The translations under genes and the position numbers were made by a program. The notes beneath the pieces were generated by a model, which was given only the letters and a program-made list of their open reading frames with translations, had not been told where the DNA came from and made no database searches. This document shows positions 54,531 through 64,000 of a stretch of DNA of 64,000 nucleotides, piece after piece. This DNA is from Siphonodentalium dalli (lineage: Eukaryota; Mollusca; Scaphopoda; Gadilida; Siphonodentaliidae), in NCBI GenBank assembly GCA_032622095.1, contig CP136065.1, positions 151,163,577 to 151,227,576 on the forward strand, in the 5' to 3' direction. Each line of letters begins with the position of its first letter. Position 1 is the first letter of the stretch.

Positions 54531-55162
54531 AGCAGATTTTGATGGAATATTTACAAGTGTGTCTACTTTTTATACATCCTGAAGTCTGAATTGTATGGAA
54601 TAAAATTTGGTATATGAGTTAACTAGCCCAAAATACAGGTCAAGTTCGAATTTGGGTTCCGCCCACCAATTTTCACCTCAGTAATGGCCCATTGTTGAAA
54701 TTACTATGCCCTGGAGAAAATCTTGTTATACTTCACAGTAGTTTGGACATTCAAATAATACTGATGAAAGCATTACATTTGCATTGACTGTTTTGAAGTA
54801 TTCAAAATTACTATTCGTTGTTTCAAAGTAGAATCAAATTTGAATTGAATATCGAGGTTGAATCGAATAACAAAACGAATTCGCAGGGGCCAAACCAATA
54901 GGCATATTTGTAAAGTCTCACATATCCATTGCTCTTTTGATTCTCAAATTATGTATATGTACATTGGTAGCAGGGACTAAAATATGTCCAACCAATCTTG
55001 TAATCACAGGTTGCCATGGTTGTAAATATATGTGACAAGTTTTATGGAAATTGACCAGGAAACAAAGGAGAACAAGCTTGCACAATACATTGCAAAACAT
55101 TTCGGAGATAAAAAGGGTGGACAACTAAAGTTTTACAAAATATGTGTGCTAAGTTTAACAAT
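54531..55162. repeat. Interspersed repeat and intergenic DNA
   Basis: 54560-54730 is a relative of 46555-46790 (AATAAAATTTGGTATATGAG, CAAGTTCGAATTTGGGTTCC, TATGCCCTGGAGAAAATC). The remainder has no gene. Confidence 0.55.
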
Positions 55163-58100
55163 GAAAGTGTCAATGACACTGTAGCTCAACTTGGAAAGGG
55201 AATAATTTAATGTATTACAGTCAATGGAGCGATTAGGAATGTGGAAAGTTGAATGTCTAATACTAGTTTATCAACATGAAGAGATATAAAAGTCAAATCT
55301 AAGATGGTTGCTGGCGGCTATGTTTTCCAATAAAATTCAAAAACATTTGATCGCTTTAGTCATGCAAAGAGTAAAATCCAAGATGGCTGCCGGTGGCCAT
55401 GTTTTTTTGGCAAAATAACCCAAAAATTACTCGTTCCCATCTACATGTCAATATTAACATCCATGACAAATTTCATGATGATCAGACGAACAGTACGACC
55501 TGTAGCCCGTGCTAATGGATTGAATTTTGAAATCCAAGATGGCCACTGGTGGCCATGTTTTTTGTCCGAATGACCCCAAAATGACTCGTTCTCATCTACA
55601 TTCCAATTTCAACAGCCATGACAAATTTCATGATGATCAGACTAAAGGTACGACATGTAGCCCGTGCTAAAGGATTTAGTCATACAAAGAGTAAAATCCA
55701 AGATGGCTGCTGGCAGCCATCTTTTTTGGCCGAATGACCCGAAATGACTCGTTCCCATCTACATGACACTGTTAACATCCATGACAAATTTCATGATGAT
55801 CTAACCAAATCTACGACCTGTAGCTTGTGCCAAAGGATTTAGTCATGCAAAGAGTAAAATCCAAGATGGCTGCTGGCGGACATGTTTTTTGACCGAATGA
55901 CCCCAAAATTACTCGTTCCCATCTGCAAGTCAATATTAACACCCATGACATATTTCATGATGATCAGATGAACAGTACGACCTGTAGCCCGTGCTAATGG
56001 ATTGAATTTTGAAATCCAAGATGGCCGCTGGCGGCCATATTTTTTGTCCGAATGTCCCCAAAATGACTCGTTCCCATCTACATTCCAATTTCAACAGCCA
56101 TGACAAATTTTATGATGATCAGACTAAAGGTATGACCTGTAGCCCGTGCTAAAGGATTTAGTCATACAAAGAGTAAAATCCAAGATGGCTGCTGGCGGCC
56201 ATGTTTTTTGGCCGAATGACCCCAAAATGACTCGTTCCCATCTACATGTCATTGTTAACATCCATGTCAAATTTCATGATGATCTGACCAAAGGTACGAC
56301 CTGTAGCCCGTGCTAAAGGATTTAGTCATGCAAAGAGTAAAATCTAAGATGGCTGCCGTCGGCCATGTTTTTTGGCCGAATGACCCCAAAATTACTCGTT
56401 CCATCAGGTTCCATCTACAAGTCAATATTAACACCCACGACAAATTTCATGATGATCAGATGAACAGTACGACCTGTAGCCCGTGCTAATGGATTGAATT
56501 TTGAAATCCAAGATGGCCACTGGCGGCCTGTATTTTGTCTTGTTTTCTGGTATATATTACTATCAACACCAAACCATCTTGGCAGCCATCTTTTTTGGCC
56601 GAATGACCCGAAATGACTCGTTCCCATCTACATGACACTGTTAACATCCATGACAAATTTCATGATGATCTAACCAAATCTACGACCTGTAGCTTGTGCC
56701 AAAGGATTTAGTCATGCAAAGAGTAAAATCCAAGATGGCTGCTGGCGGCCATGTTTTTTGACCGAATGACCCCAAAATTACTCGTTCCCATCTGCAAGTC
56801 AATATTAACACCCATGACATATTTCATGATGATCAGATGAACAGTACGACCTGTAGCCCGTGCTAATGGATTGAATTTTGAAATCCAAGATGGCCGCTGG
56901 TGGCCATCTTTTTTGTCCGAATGTCCCCAAAATGACTCGTTCCCATCTACATTCCAATTTCAACAGCCATGACAAATTTCATGATGATCAGACTAAAGGT
57001 ATGACATGTAGCCCGTGCTAAAGGATTTAGTCATACAAAGAGTAAAATCCAAGATGGCTGCTGGCAGCCATCTTTTTTGGCCGAATGACCCGAAATGACT
57101 CGTTCCCATCTACATGACACTGTTAACATCCATGACAAATTTCATGATGATCTAACCAAATCTACGACCTGTAGCTTGTGCCAAAGGATTTAGTCATGCA
57201 AAGAGTAAAATCCAAGATGGCTGCTGGCGGACATGTTTTTTGACCGAATGACCCCAAAATTACTCGTTCCCATCTGCAAGTCAATATTAACACCCATGAC
57301 ATATTTCATGATGATCAGATGAACAGTACGACCTGTAGCCCGTGCTAATGGATTGAATTTTGAAATCCAAGATGGCCGCTGGCGGCCATATTTTTTGTCC
57401 GAATGTCCCCAAAATGACTCGTTCCCATCTACATTCCAATTTCAACAGCCATGACAAATTTTATGATGATCAGACTAAAGGTATGACCTGTAGCCCGTGC
57501 TAAAGGATTTAGTCATACAAAGAGTAAAATCCAAGATGGCTGCTGGCGGCCATGTTTTTTGGCCGAATGACCCCAAAATGACTCGTTCCCATCTACATGT
57601 CATTGTTAACATCCATGTCAAATTTCATGATGATCTGACCAAAGGTACGACCTGTAGCCCGTGCTAAAGGATTTAGTCATGCAAAGAGTAAAATCTAAGA
57701 TGGCTGCCGTCGGCCATGTTTTTTGGCCGAATGACCCCAAAATTACTCGTTCCATCAGGTTCCATCTACAAGTCAATATTAACACCCACGACAAATTTCA
57801 TGATGATCAGATGAACAGTACGACCTGTAGCCCGTGCTAATGGATTGAATTTTGAAATCCAAGATGGCCACTGGCGGCCATGTTTTTAGTCCGAATGACC
57901 CCAAAATGACTCGTTCCCATCTACATTCCAATTTCAACAGCCATGACAAATTTTATGATGATCAGACTAAAGGTACGACATGTAGCCCGTGCTAAAGGAT
58001 TTAGTCATACAAAGAGTAAAATCCAAGATGGCTGCTGGCAGCCATGTTTTTTGGCCGAATGACCCCAAAATGATTCGTTCCCATCCACATCTCATTGTTA

Positions 58101-61065
58101 ACATCCATGACAAATTTCATGATGATCAGATGAACAGTACGACCTGTAGCCCGTGCTAATGGATTGAATTTTGAAATCCAAGATGGCCACTGGCGGCCAT
58201 GTTTTTAGTCCGAATGACCCCAAAATGACTCGTTCCCATCTACATTCCAATTTCAACATCCATGACAAATTTTATGATGATCAGACTAAAGGTACGACAT
58301 GTAGCCCGTGCTAAAGGATTTAGTCATACAAAGAGTAAAATCCAAGATGGCTGCTGGCAGCCATCTTTTTTGGCCGAATGACCCGAAATGACTCGTTCCC
58401 ATCTACATGACACTGTTAACATCCATGACAAATTTCATGATGATCTAACCAAATCTACGACCTGTAGCTTGTGCCAAAGGATTTAGTCATGCAAAGAGTA
58501 AAATCCAAGATGGCTGCTGGCGGCCATGTTTTTTGACCGAATGACCCCAAAATTACTCGTTCCCATCTGCAAGTCAATATTAACACCCATGACATATTTC
58601 ATGATGATCAGATGAACAGTACGACCTGTAGCCCGTGCTAATGGATTGAATTTTGAAATCCAAGATGGCCGCTGGTGGCCATCTTTTTTGTCCGAATGTC
58701 CCCAAAATGACTCGTTCCCATCTACATTCCAATTTCAACAGCCATGACAAATTTTATGATGATCAGACTAAAGGTATGACCTGTAGCCCGTGCTAAAGGA
58801 TTTAGTCATACAAAGAGTAAAATCCAAGATGGCTGCTGGCGGCCATGTTTTTTGGCCGAATGACCCCAAAATGACTCGTTCCCATCTACATGTCATTGTT
58901 AACATCCATGTCAAATTTCATGATGATCTGACCAAAGGTACGACCTGTAGCCCGTGCTAAATGATTTAGTCATGCAAAGAGTAAAATCTAAGATGGCTGC
59001 CGTCGGCCATGTTTTTTGGCCGAATGACCCCAAAATTACTCGTTCCATCAGGTTCCATCTACAAGTCAATATTAACACCCACGACAAATTTCATGATGAT
59101 CAGATGAACAGTACGACCTGTAGCCCGTGCTAATGGATTGAATTTTGAAATCCAAGATGGCCACTGGCGGCCATGTTTTTAGTCCGAATGACCCCAAAAT
59201 GACTCGTTCCCATCTACATTCCAATTTCAACAGCCATGACAAATTTTATGATGATCAGACTAAAGGTACGACATGTAGCCCGTGCTAAAGGATTTAGTCA
59301 TACAAAGAGTAAAATCCAAGATGGCTGCTGGCAGCCATGTTTTTTGGCCGAATGACCCCAAAATGATTCGTTCCCATCCACATCTCATTGTTAACATCCA
59401 TGACAAATTTCATGATGATCAGATGAACAGTACGACCTGTAGCCCGTGCTAATGGATTGAATTTTGAAATCCAAGATGGCCACTGGCGGCCATGTTTTTA
59501 GTCCGAATGACCCCAAAATGACTCGTTCCCATCTACATTCCAATTTCAACATCCATGACAAATTTTATGATGATCAGACTAAAGGTACGACATGTAGCCC
59601 GTGCTAAAGGATTTAGTCATACAAAGAGTAAAATCCAAGATGGCTGCTGGCAGCCATCTTTTTTGGCCGAATGACCCGAAATGACTCGTTCCCATCTACA
59701 TGACACTGTTAACATCCATGACAAATTTCATGATGATCTAACCAAATCTACGACCTGTAGCTTGTGCCAAAGGATTTAGTCATGCAAAGAGTAAAATCCA
59801 AGATGGCTGCTGGCGGCCATGTTTTTTAACCGAATGACCCCAAAATTACTCGTTCCCATCTGCAAGTCAATATTAACACCCATGACATATTTCATGATGA
59901 TCAGATGAACAGTACGACCTGTAGCCCGTGCTCGAATGTCCCCAAAATGACTCGTTCCCATCTACATTCCAATTTCAACAGCCATGACAAATTTTATGAT
60001 GATCAGACTAAAGGTATCACCTGTAGCCCGTGCTAAAGGATTTAGTCATACAAAGAGTAAAATCCAAGATGGCTGCTGGCGGCCATGTTTTTTGGCCGAA
60101 TGACCTCAAAATGACTCGTTCCCATCTACATGTCATTGTTAACATCCATGTCAAATTTCATGATGATCTGACCAAAGGTACGACCTGTAGCCCGTGCTAA
60201 ATGATTTAGTCATGCAAAGAGTAAAATCTAAGATGGCTGCCGTCGGCCATGTTTTTTGGCCGAATGACCCCAAAATTACTCGTTCCATCAGGTTCCATCT
60301 ACAAGTCAATATTAACACCCACGACAAATTTCATGATGATCAGATGAACAGTACGACCTGTAGCCCGTGCTAATGGATTGAATTTTGAAATCCAAGATGG
60401 CCACTGGCGGCCATGTTTTTAGTCCGAATGACCCCAAAATGACTCGTTCCCATCTACATTCCAATTTCAACAGCCATGACAAATTTTATGATGATCAGAC
60501 TAAAGGTACGACATGTAGCCCGTGCTAAAGGATTTAGTCATACAAAGAGTAAAATCCAAGATGGCTGCTGGCAGCCATGTTTTTTGGCCGAATGACCCCA
60601 AAATGATTCGTTCCCATCCACATCTCATTGTTAACATCCATGACAAATTTCATGATGATCTGACCAAAGGTACGACCTGTAGCCCGTGCTAAAGGATTTA
60701 GTCATGCAAAGAGTAAAATCTAAGATGGCTGCCAGCGGGCATGTTTTTTGGCCGAATGAGCCCAAAATTACTCGCTCCCATCTACATGTCAATATTAACA
60801 TCCACAGCAAATTTCATGATGATCAGACGAACAGTACGACCTGTAGCACCGTGCTAATGGATTGAATTTTTAAATCCAAGATTTTTTTCCGAATGACCCC
60901 AAAATGAATCGTTCCGGTCTAAATGTTGATGTCAACAGCTGTGACAAATTTCATAATGATCCGACCAAAGGTACGACCTGTAGCCTGTATTGTTGACGAA
61001 TCACGCACACACGGACGACAAAGCCATGGCAATAGCTCAAACTTTACAAAGTAAAGTTGAGCTAA
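55163..61065 (-). mobile_element. Satellite-bearing element, expanded copy (about 36 monomers)
   Basis: This is the reverse orientation of 5646-7097: the left edge has TGACACTGTAGCTCAACTTG and the right edge CTTTACAAAGTAAAGTTGAG then CTA. Between them lie about 36 tandem monomers of about 162 bp with alternating types, for example CAGATGAACAGTACGACCTG and CAGACTAAAGGTA monomers. Types recur in a higher-order unit of 1293 bp: the word CAGCCATCTTTTTTGGCC starts at 57065, 58358 and 59651. One unit has a 53-bp deletion near 59930. Short frames within it are repeats, not genes. Confidence 0.88.
57065..60943. repeat. Higher-order satellite repeat, ~1293-bp unit, three copies
   Basis: Units start at 57065, 58358 and 59651. 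The rare word CCATCAGGTTCCATCTACAA occurs at 56401, 57752, 59045 and 60285; spacings 1351, 1293 and 1240 reflect one 58-bp gain and one 53-bp loss. Adjacent units are nearly identical, while neighbouring monomers within a unit differ, the mark of recent unit-level amplification. Confidence 0.82.
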
Positions 61066-61415
61066 AAATGAGGGAATACAAACTCATACACAATTGTGTC
61101 CATGGATTGAGGGACAAGCTGATGTAAGTATACCCCTTTTGCCCCCCTCCCCATCACTTTGTTATCGGGACAGTATATCACCACCCCATACCTTCGTTAT
61201 AGGGGTATATTCACTATAATTGGAAGGTATTAATATAACAAACCTTGTGATGAAGGGCTGTGTCATACAGCAGTATGTGTGCTCTCTTTTATACTTTAGT
61301 ATCGAGTAAATATTTCTGAACACTTGTGACTCTGAACATGAATCAATTTTTGTGGCTACAATCTGAAATTTAAAATGGCATCCAATTATCCAAATGTGGT
61401 ATATGTCCTCTACTC
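61066..61415. other. Intergenic DNA before the possible second gene
   Basis: Contains a C-rich stretch (61134-61155) and AT-rich DNA; no exon or element identified. It would hold the promoter and 5' UTR of the next gene if that gene is real. Confidence 0.35.
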
Positions 61416-61504
61416 ATGGATATCTTGGAAGAGTATGAAAAACAGTTCTCTCAAAATCTTATTCCAAGAGTTATACCTCTAAAGATAGCTGTCCATTTCA
61501 TGAT
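61416..61504 (+). CDS. Possible second gene, exon A
   Basis: ATG at 61416; no acceptor AG lies between the upstream stop at 61371 and this ATG in frame, so it would be the first coding exon. Donor ATGAT|GTAAGC, phase 2 out. Confidence 0.42.
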
Positions 61505-63474
61505 GTAAGCATGATATCTGTAACCAATATTATCTTATTTCTTTTGTTTTGTGAATTATTCTCAAGCAACAAACATGATCTCATCTCAACCAAACTGAGC
61601 TTGTGGCTTCTACCCAAGCACACATTTCCAGATGCTCCACAACATGACCACAGAAACTCTGGTGTGTACCTCGATCATCTTAATTATTTAACGTGCTCAG
61701 ATGCAGACAGGTAACGCTTATAATTGGGCAACAGCAATTGAATAGTCTGGTTTATGAAACCCATCCTACAACTTTTTTCCCAATATTGTAAAAAAAAAAT
61801 ACATAATTTTCTATTGAGTGATCTGTTTAATTTCAATAGAACACGAAACATTGATGGAGAAAATATTTGATGGCATTTCGCATTCTGCACCTTTTCCATT
61901 ATTTCAACTGTTCTATAAGAAGAAATAATTCAGTATATAATTTTTTAATTTGAAAACAATATTTATTTTTTTTCAAAAAACTTGCTCGTCTATTGTTGAA
62001 GGTGGTGAATATTTATATTATATAGAAATTAGCTGAGTTCCCAGATGGTTTCTGGATGATAACTTGTTTTAGTTGTCTGATTGTTTTCAAATTTTGTATT
62101 AGCCACATTAAAACACAGGTCAAGTTTTGAGACAATGCACAACTATTTTATCCCTATAATATATTTCTACAAAACCCCACACCAAATGAAGCCACAGTTT
62201 CGGGGGACACTGTGGCCGAGCGACCTTTTGTTTTTTTCATTATTATTATAAAAAAAAATTCTCCTCCTCCATATACTATTTTCCCCACTAATAGTTTCAA
62301 CAATTAAGTAGTGACATTTGATCAATAATGTGCCTTTCCAAAATTGAATGCAACTGACTCACTGAGAATGGAGCTCCAATGTTTTGTAATTTTTTGTAGA
62401 ATTTCTCATCTTCTAAGTTCATTCCACTGCAACCATCGATCAGTAAGAAAGCTATTTTCATACTGCAAAAGAAATCCTTTCCGAAGTTACCCTTTGACTA
62501 CTGAATGTATACCCACATGCAGCCGGTTATTTTTTAACCCTCCCATGACAGGAGCTTCCTAAAATTTTGCGAAAACCCTGTGCCAGTGCCTTATCTTATA
62601 TATACACGGAAGCCTCACATAGATAAGAGAATATTTACCTTGACCTTGTAAGCCAGGGCATTCTCTTATATATGCAAGATTCCCCATGAGAGACTCGCAG
62701 ATATAAGAGAATGCACTGGCACAGGGTCTTTAATGCTGCATCAGTGCAGCTCACATTATGAAGGGGTTAAACTATACTTTGATATAATAACAATTCATTT
62801 GTAACAACGATGAGCTAATAACTTTCAGCCTGAGGATATTTTAATTATTAGATAAACATCCCTACAAACAAATTAATGGGAGTCCAGTAATTACTCATAA
62901 GGAAGTCTCAGTCATTAAACCATTCTCTGTATTCAGGGTAAATTTTGTTAAAGTTACTCAATCCGATTTGATGATCCCCATATCATCAGATTCCAACAAC
63001 AACAAAAAAATTTTAAATGCCACTTCAGTTATCAGAATTGATTAATTGCCCAAAAATAATGCTAACCACAGTCAACTATAGTATAAAATTGATCAAAACA
63101 TGTTATTTATCAACATTTTGTTCAACGAAACTTTGCCTTTTATTCAAATATCTGATACAAAAAAGCCACTTTAAGTTATCGATCTTCTTCTGCAAGTATC
63201 GGTGGTGAAAAATAATAGATTAAAAAAAATTGATATTGGATGGGTTCCTCAACTCGAATCAAATATTTGTTACCCCCGAAGCCAAGGAAATAGTAATTTG
63301 CAAGCTTTAATTCGGATTATGCATCTTTTAAAAAATTACACAATTAAGAATGTCCCACACATGATCCATAAAACTCAATATGCCAAGGATGAACTACAGG
63401 CAATGCTTTCCAATGTACAAGGCTCTTCAAGATTCTACCAGACAACCATTCATTCTCAAAATACTCGAAGGTGA
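61416..63474 (+). CDS. Possible small four-exon gene, unknown product (133 aa)
   Basis: Exons 61416-61504, 61567-61710, 62400-62442 and 63349-63474 join with matching phases (2, 2, 0) to an ATG-to-stop frame of 133 aa. Donors GTAAGC, GTAACG and GTAAGA are good; the first acceptor (TTATTCTCAAG) and third acceptor (CACAATTAAG) are weak, the second (AATTTTTTGTAG) is good. Peptides: MDILEEYEKQFSQNLIPRVI, LWLLPKHTFPDAPQHDHRNS, ISHLLSSFHCNHRS, DELQAMLSNVQGSSRFYQTT. No domain recognised. If the donor-like GAAG|GTGATC at 63471 is used, the gene continues beyond the window. A chance assembly is possible. Confidence 0.42.
61567..61710 (+). CDS. Possible second gene, exon B
   Basis: Acceptor TTATTCTCAAG, donor GACAG|GTAACG, phase 2 in and phase 2 out. 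The only longer open frame through here, with mixed amino-acid use (NKHDLISTKLSLWLLPKHTF and on). Confidence 0.45.
62400..62442 (+). CDS. Possible second gene, exon C
   Basis: Acceptor TAATTTTTTGTAG, donor TCA|GTAAGA, phase 2 in and phase 0 out, 43 nt. Without this donor the frame runs on into a TTAA MITE and stops at 62560-62562. Confidence 0.35.
62538..62766. mobile_element. TTAA-flanked MITE, CCCTTCCATGACTGG family (copy 4)
   Basis: TTAA at both sides (62534-62537 and 62767-62770). Ends CCCTCCCATGACAGGAGCTT and ATTATGAAGGGG. Best-preserved target duplication in this family. Confidence 0.82.
62952..63327 (+). mobile_element. TTAA MITE, AGGTACTCAATC family (copy 4)
   Basis: TTAA at 62948-62951 and 63328-63331 bound AGTTACTCAATCCGAT and GGATTATGCATCT. 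It ends 21 bp before exon D of the possible second gene. Confidence 0.72.
63349..63474 (+). CDS. Possible second gene, exon D
   Basis: Weak acceptor CACAATTAAG just right of a MITE, phase 0 in; TGA at 63472-63474. NVPHMIHKTQYAKDELQAML and on is polar and plausible as coding sequence, but support is limited to phase and composition. Confidence 0.33.
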   Translation, partial: NVPHMIHKTQYAKDELQAMLSNVQGSSRFYQTTIHSQNTRR

Positions 63475-63851
63475 TCACTGATCAGGGGTCAATTATACAA
63501 ACCTTTCATGCATTTTTTTTCCTTATTGCACCCCCCCCTAAACTATAATAAGAGTCGCTGCTGTCATGCTGTGAACTTAGGGCCCTGTGAATCGGGGGTT
63601 TTCATTTAGAATGGAATATCAAATAGAATCAGGCAAAAGATTTGAATCATCAAATCTCGAATCTAATCGCTGTCTCAAGTGTATCAAGAATGAAGATACA
63701 GAACAATTCGGAGAACACTTTCATCGATAGTCATAACGAATCAAAAACATCACACAGATAAGAGATAGATCTTGTCAATAGATCTTCTATCATCTAGCCA
63801 TATTAATGTGTCTTCTGTGCAATAAACCATCTAACACTTATGTGATGATAC
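63475..63851. other. Gene-free end region
   Basis: A C-run (63532-63538), then AGGGCCCTGTGAATCGGGGG and GAATC-rich sequence near 63580-63670 that resembles hAT subterminal DNA such as that of 53056-54522. No complete element. Confidence 0.35.
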
Positions 63852-64000
63852 CAGTGTTCACGCTGGACCAAAAAAAAGTTTAGCCAAAAGTTTAGCCAAA
63901 TGAAGATTTTATTAGCCAAATGAAAAAAGTTTAGCCAAATATTTTTTGGCCAAATTAAAAAAAAAGTTTAGCCAAATATTTTTTGGCAAATTAAAAAAAA
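63852..64000 (+). repeat. hAT-like end and AGTTTAGCCAAA minisatellite
   Basis: CAGTGTTCACGCTGG resembles a hAT left terminus. It is followed at once by six TTTAGCCAAA or TTAGCCAAA units, some within a larger AGTTTAGCCAAATATTTTTT unit, running to the window edge. Confidence 0.5.

Noticed and set aside
56415-59961. Minus-strand frames of 61-77 codons in the satellite
   Set aside because: They recur with the monomer period and start with the same MGTSHFG peptide, so they are repeat by-products.
55163-61065. Array of short repeats resembling a CRISPR
   Set aside because: Repeats are contiguous ~162-bp monomers without unique spacers, in an intron-bearing eukaryotic genome; this is a satellite.

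Overview
The window is AT-rich, intron-rich and full of transposons, as expected for a marine invertebrate animal. The dense interspersed repeats and the CR1-type retroelement with esterase and PHD reading frames suggest a mollusc or another lophotrochozoan, but this is inference; nothing here names a species.

Layout: (1) 1-4067 holds two non-LTR retrotransposon remnants, head to head: minus-strand esterase (SGNH) and PHD-finger reading frames at 1-1324, and a plus-strand 5'-truncated reverse transcriptase at 1501-3324 that is open except for one stop codon, followed by a 3' UTR and an AATCT tail. (2) 4068-11516 is intergenic or upstream sequence with a satellite-bearing element (5646-7097), a hAT end and small palindromes. 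(3) 11517-51026 is one plus-strand gene of at least 15 exons. I built it by matching splice sites and reading phase at all 14 junctions. It encodes at least 1453 aa: a short coiled coil, a basic Ser/Lys-rich region, a SAM domain, charged coiled coils, a complete TKL-family (Raf/MLK/RIPK-like) protein kinase domain, and a Pro/Ser-rich tail. The true start codon lies upstream of the first exon I can see. (4) 51027-61415 is intergenic and contains a hAT element with a perfect 8-bp target duplication and a 5.9-kb satellite array. (5) 61416-63474 may be a second, small four-exon plus-strand gene of unknown function.

The kinase gene spans about 39.5 kb for 4.4 kb of coding sequence. Its introns are filled with DNA transposons: a nested hAT pair, a third hAT, at least four families of TTAA-flanked MITEs, a CACTA-like element with a TTAA MITE inside it, a palindromic family clustered around the kinase exons, and an inverted-repeat-bounded block carrying about eleven copies of the motif TAACAGGAGTGACA.

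The strongest candidates for something undescribed are the SAM/TKL kinase architecture with a PAK-like C-terminal segment, the TAACAGGAGTGACA block in intron 2, the minisatellite born at a hAT/target junction, and the higher-order satellite (1293-bp unit) inside a mobile element whose borders are revealed by a paralogous empty site in the same window. All calls come from reading the sequence by eye; no database search was done.
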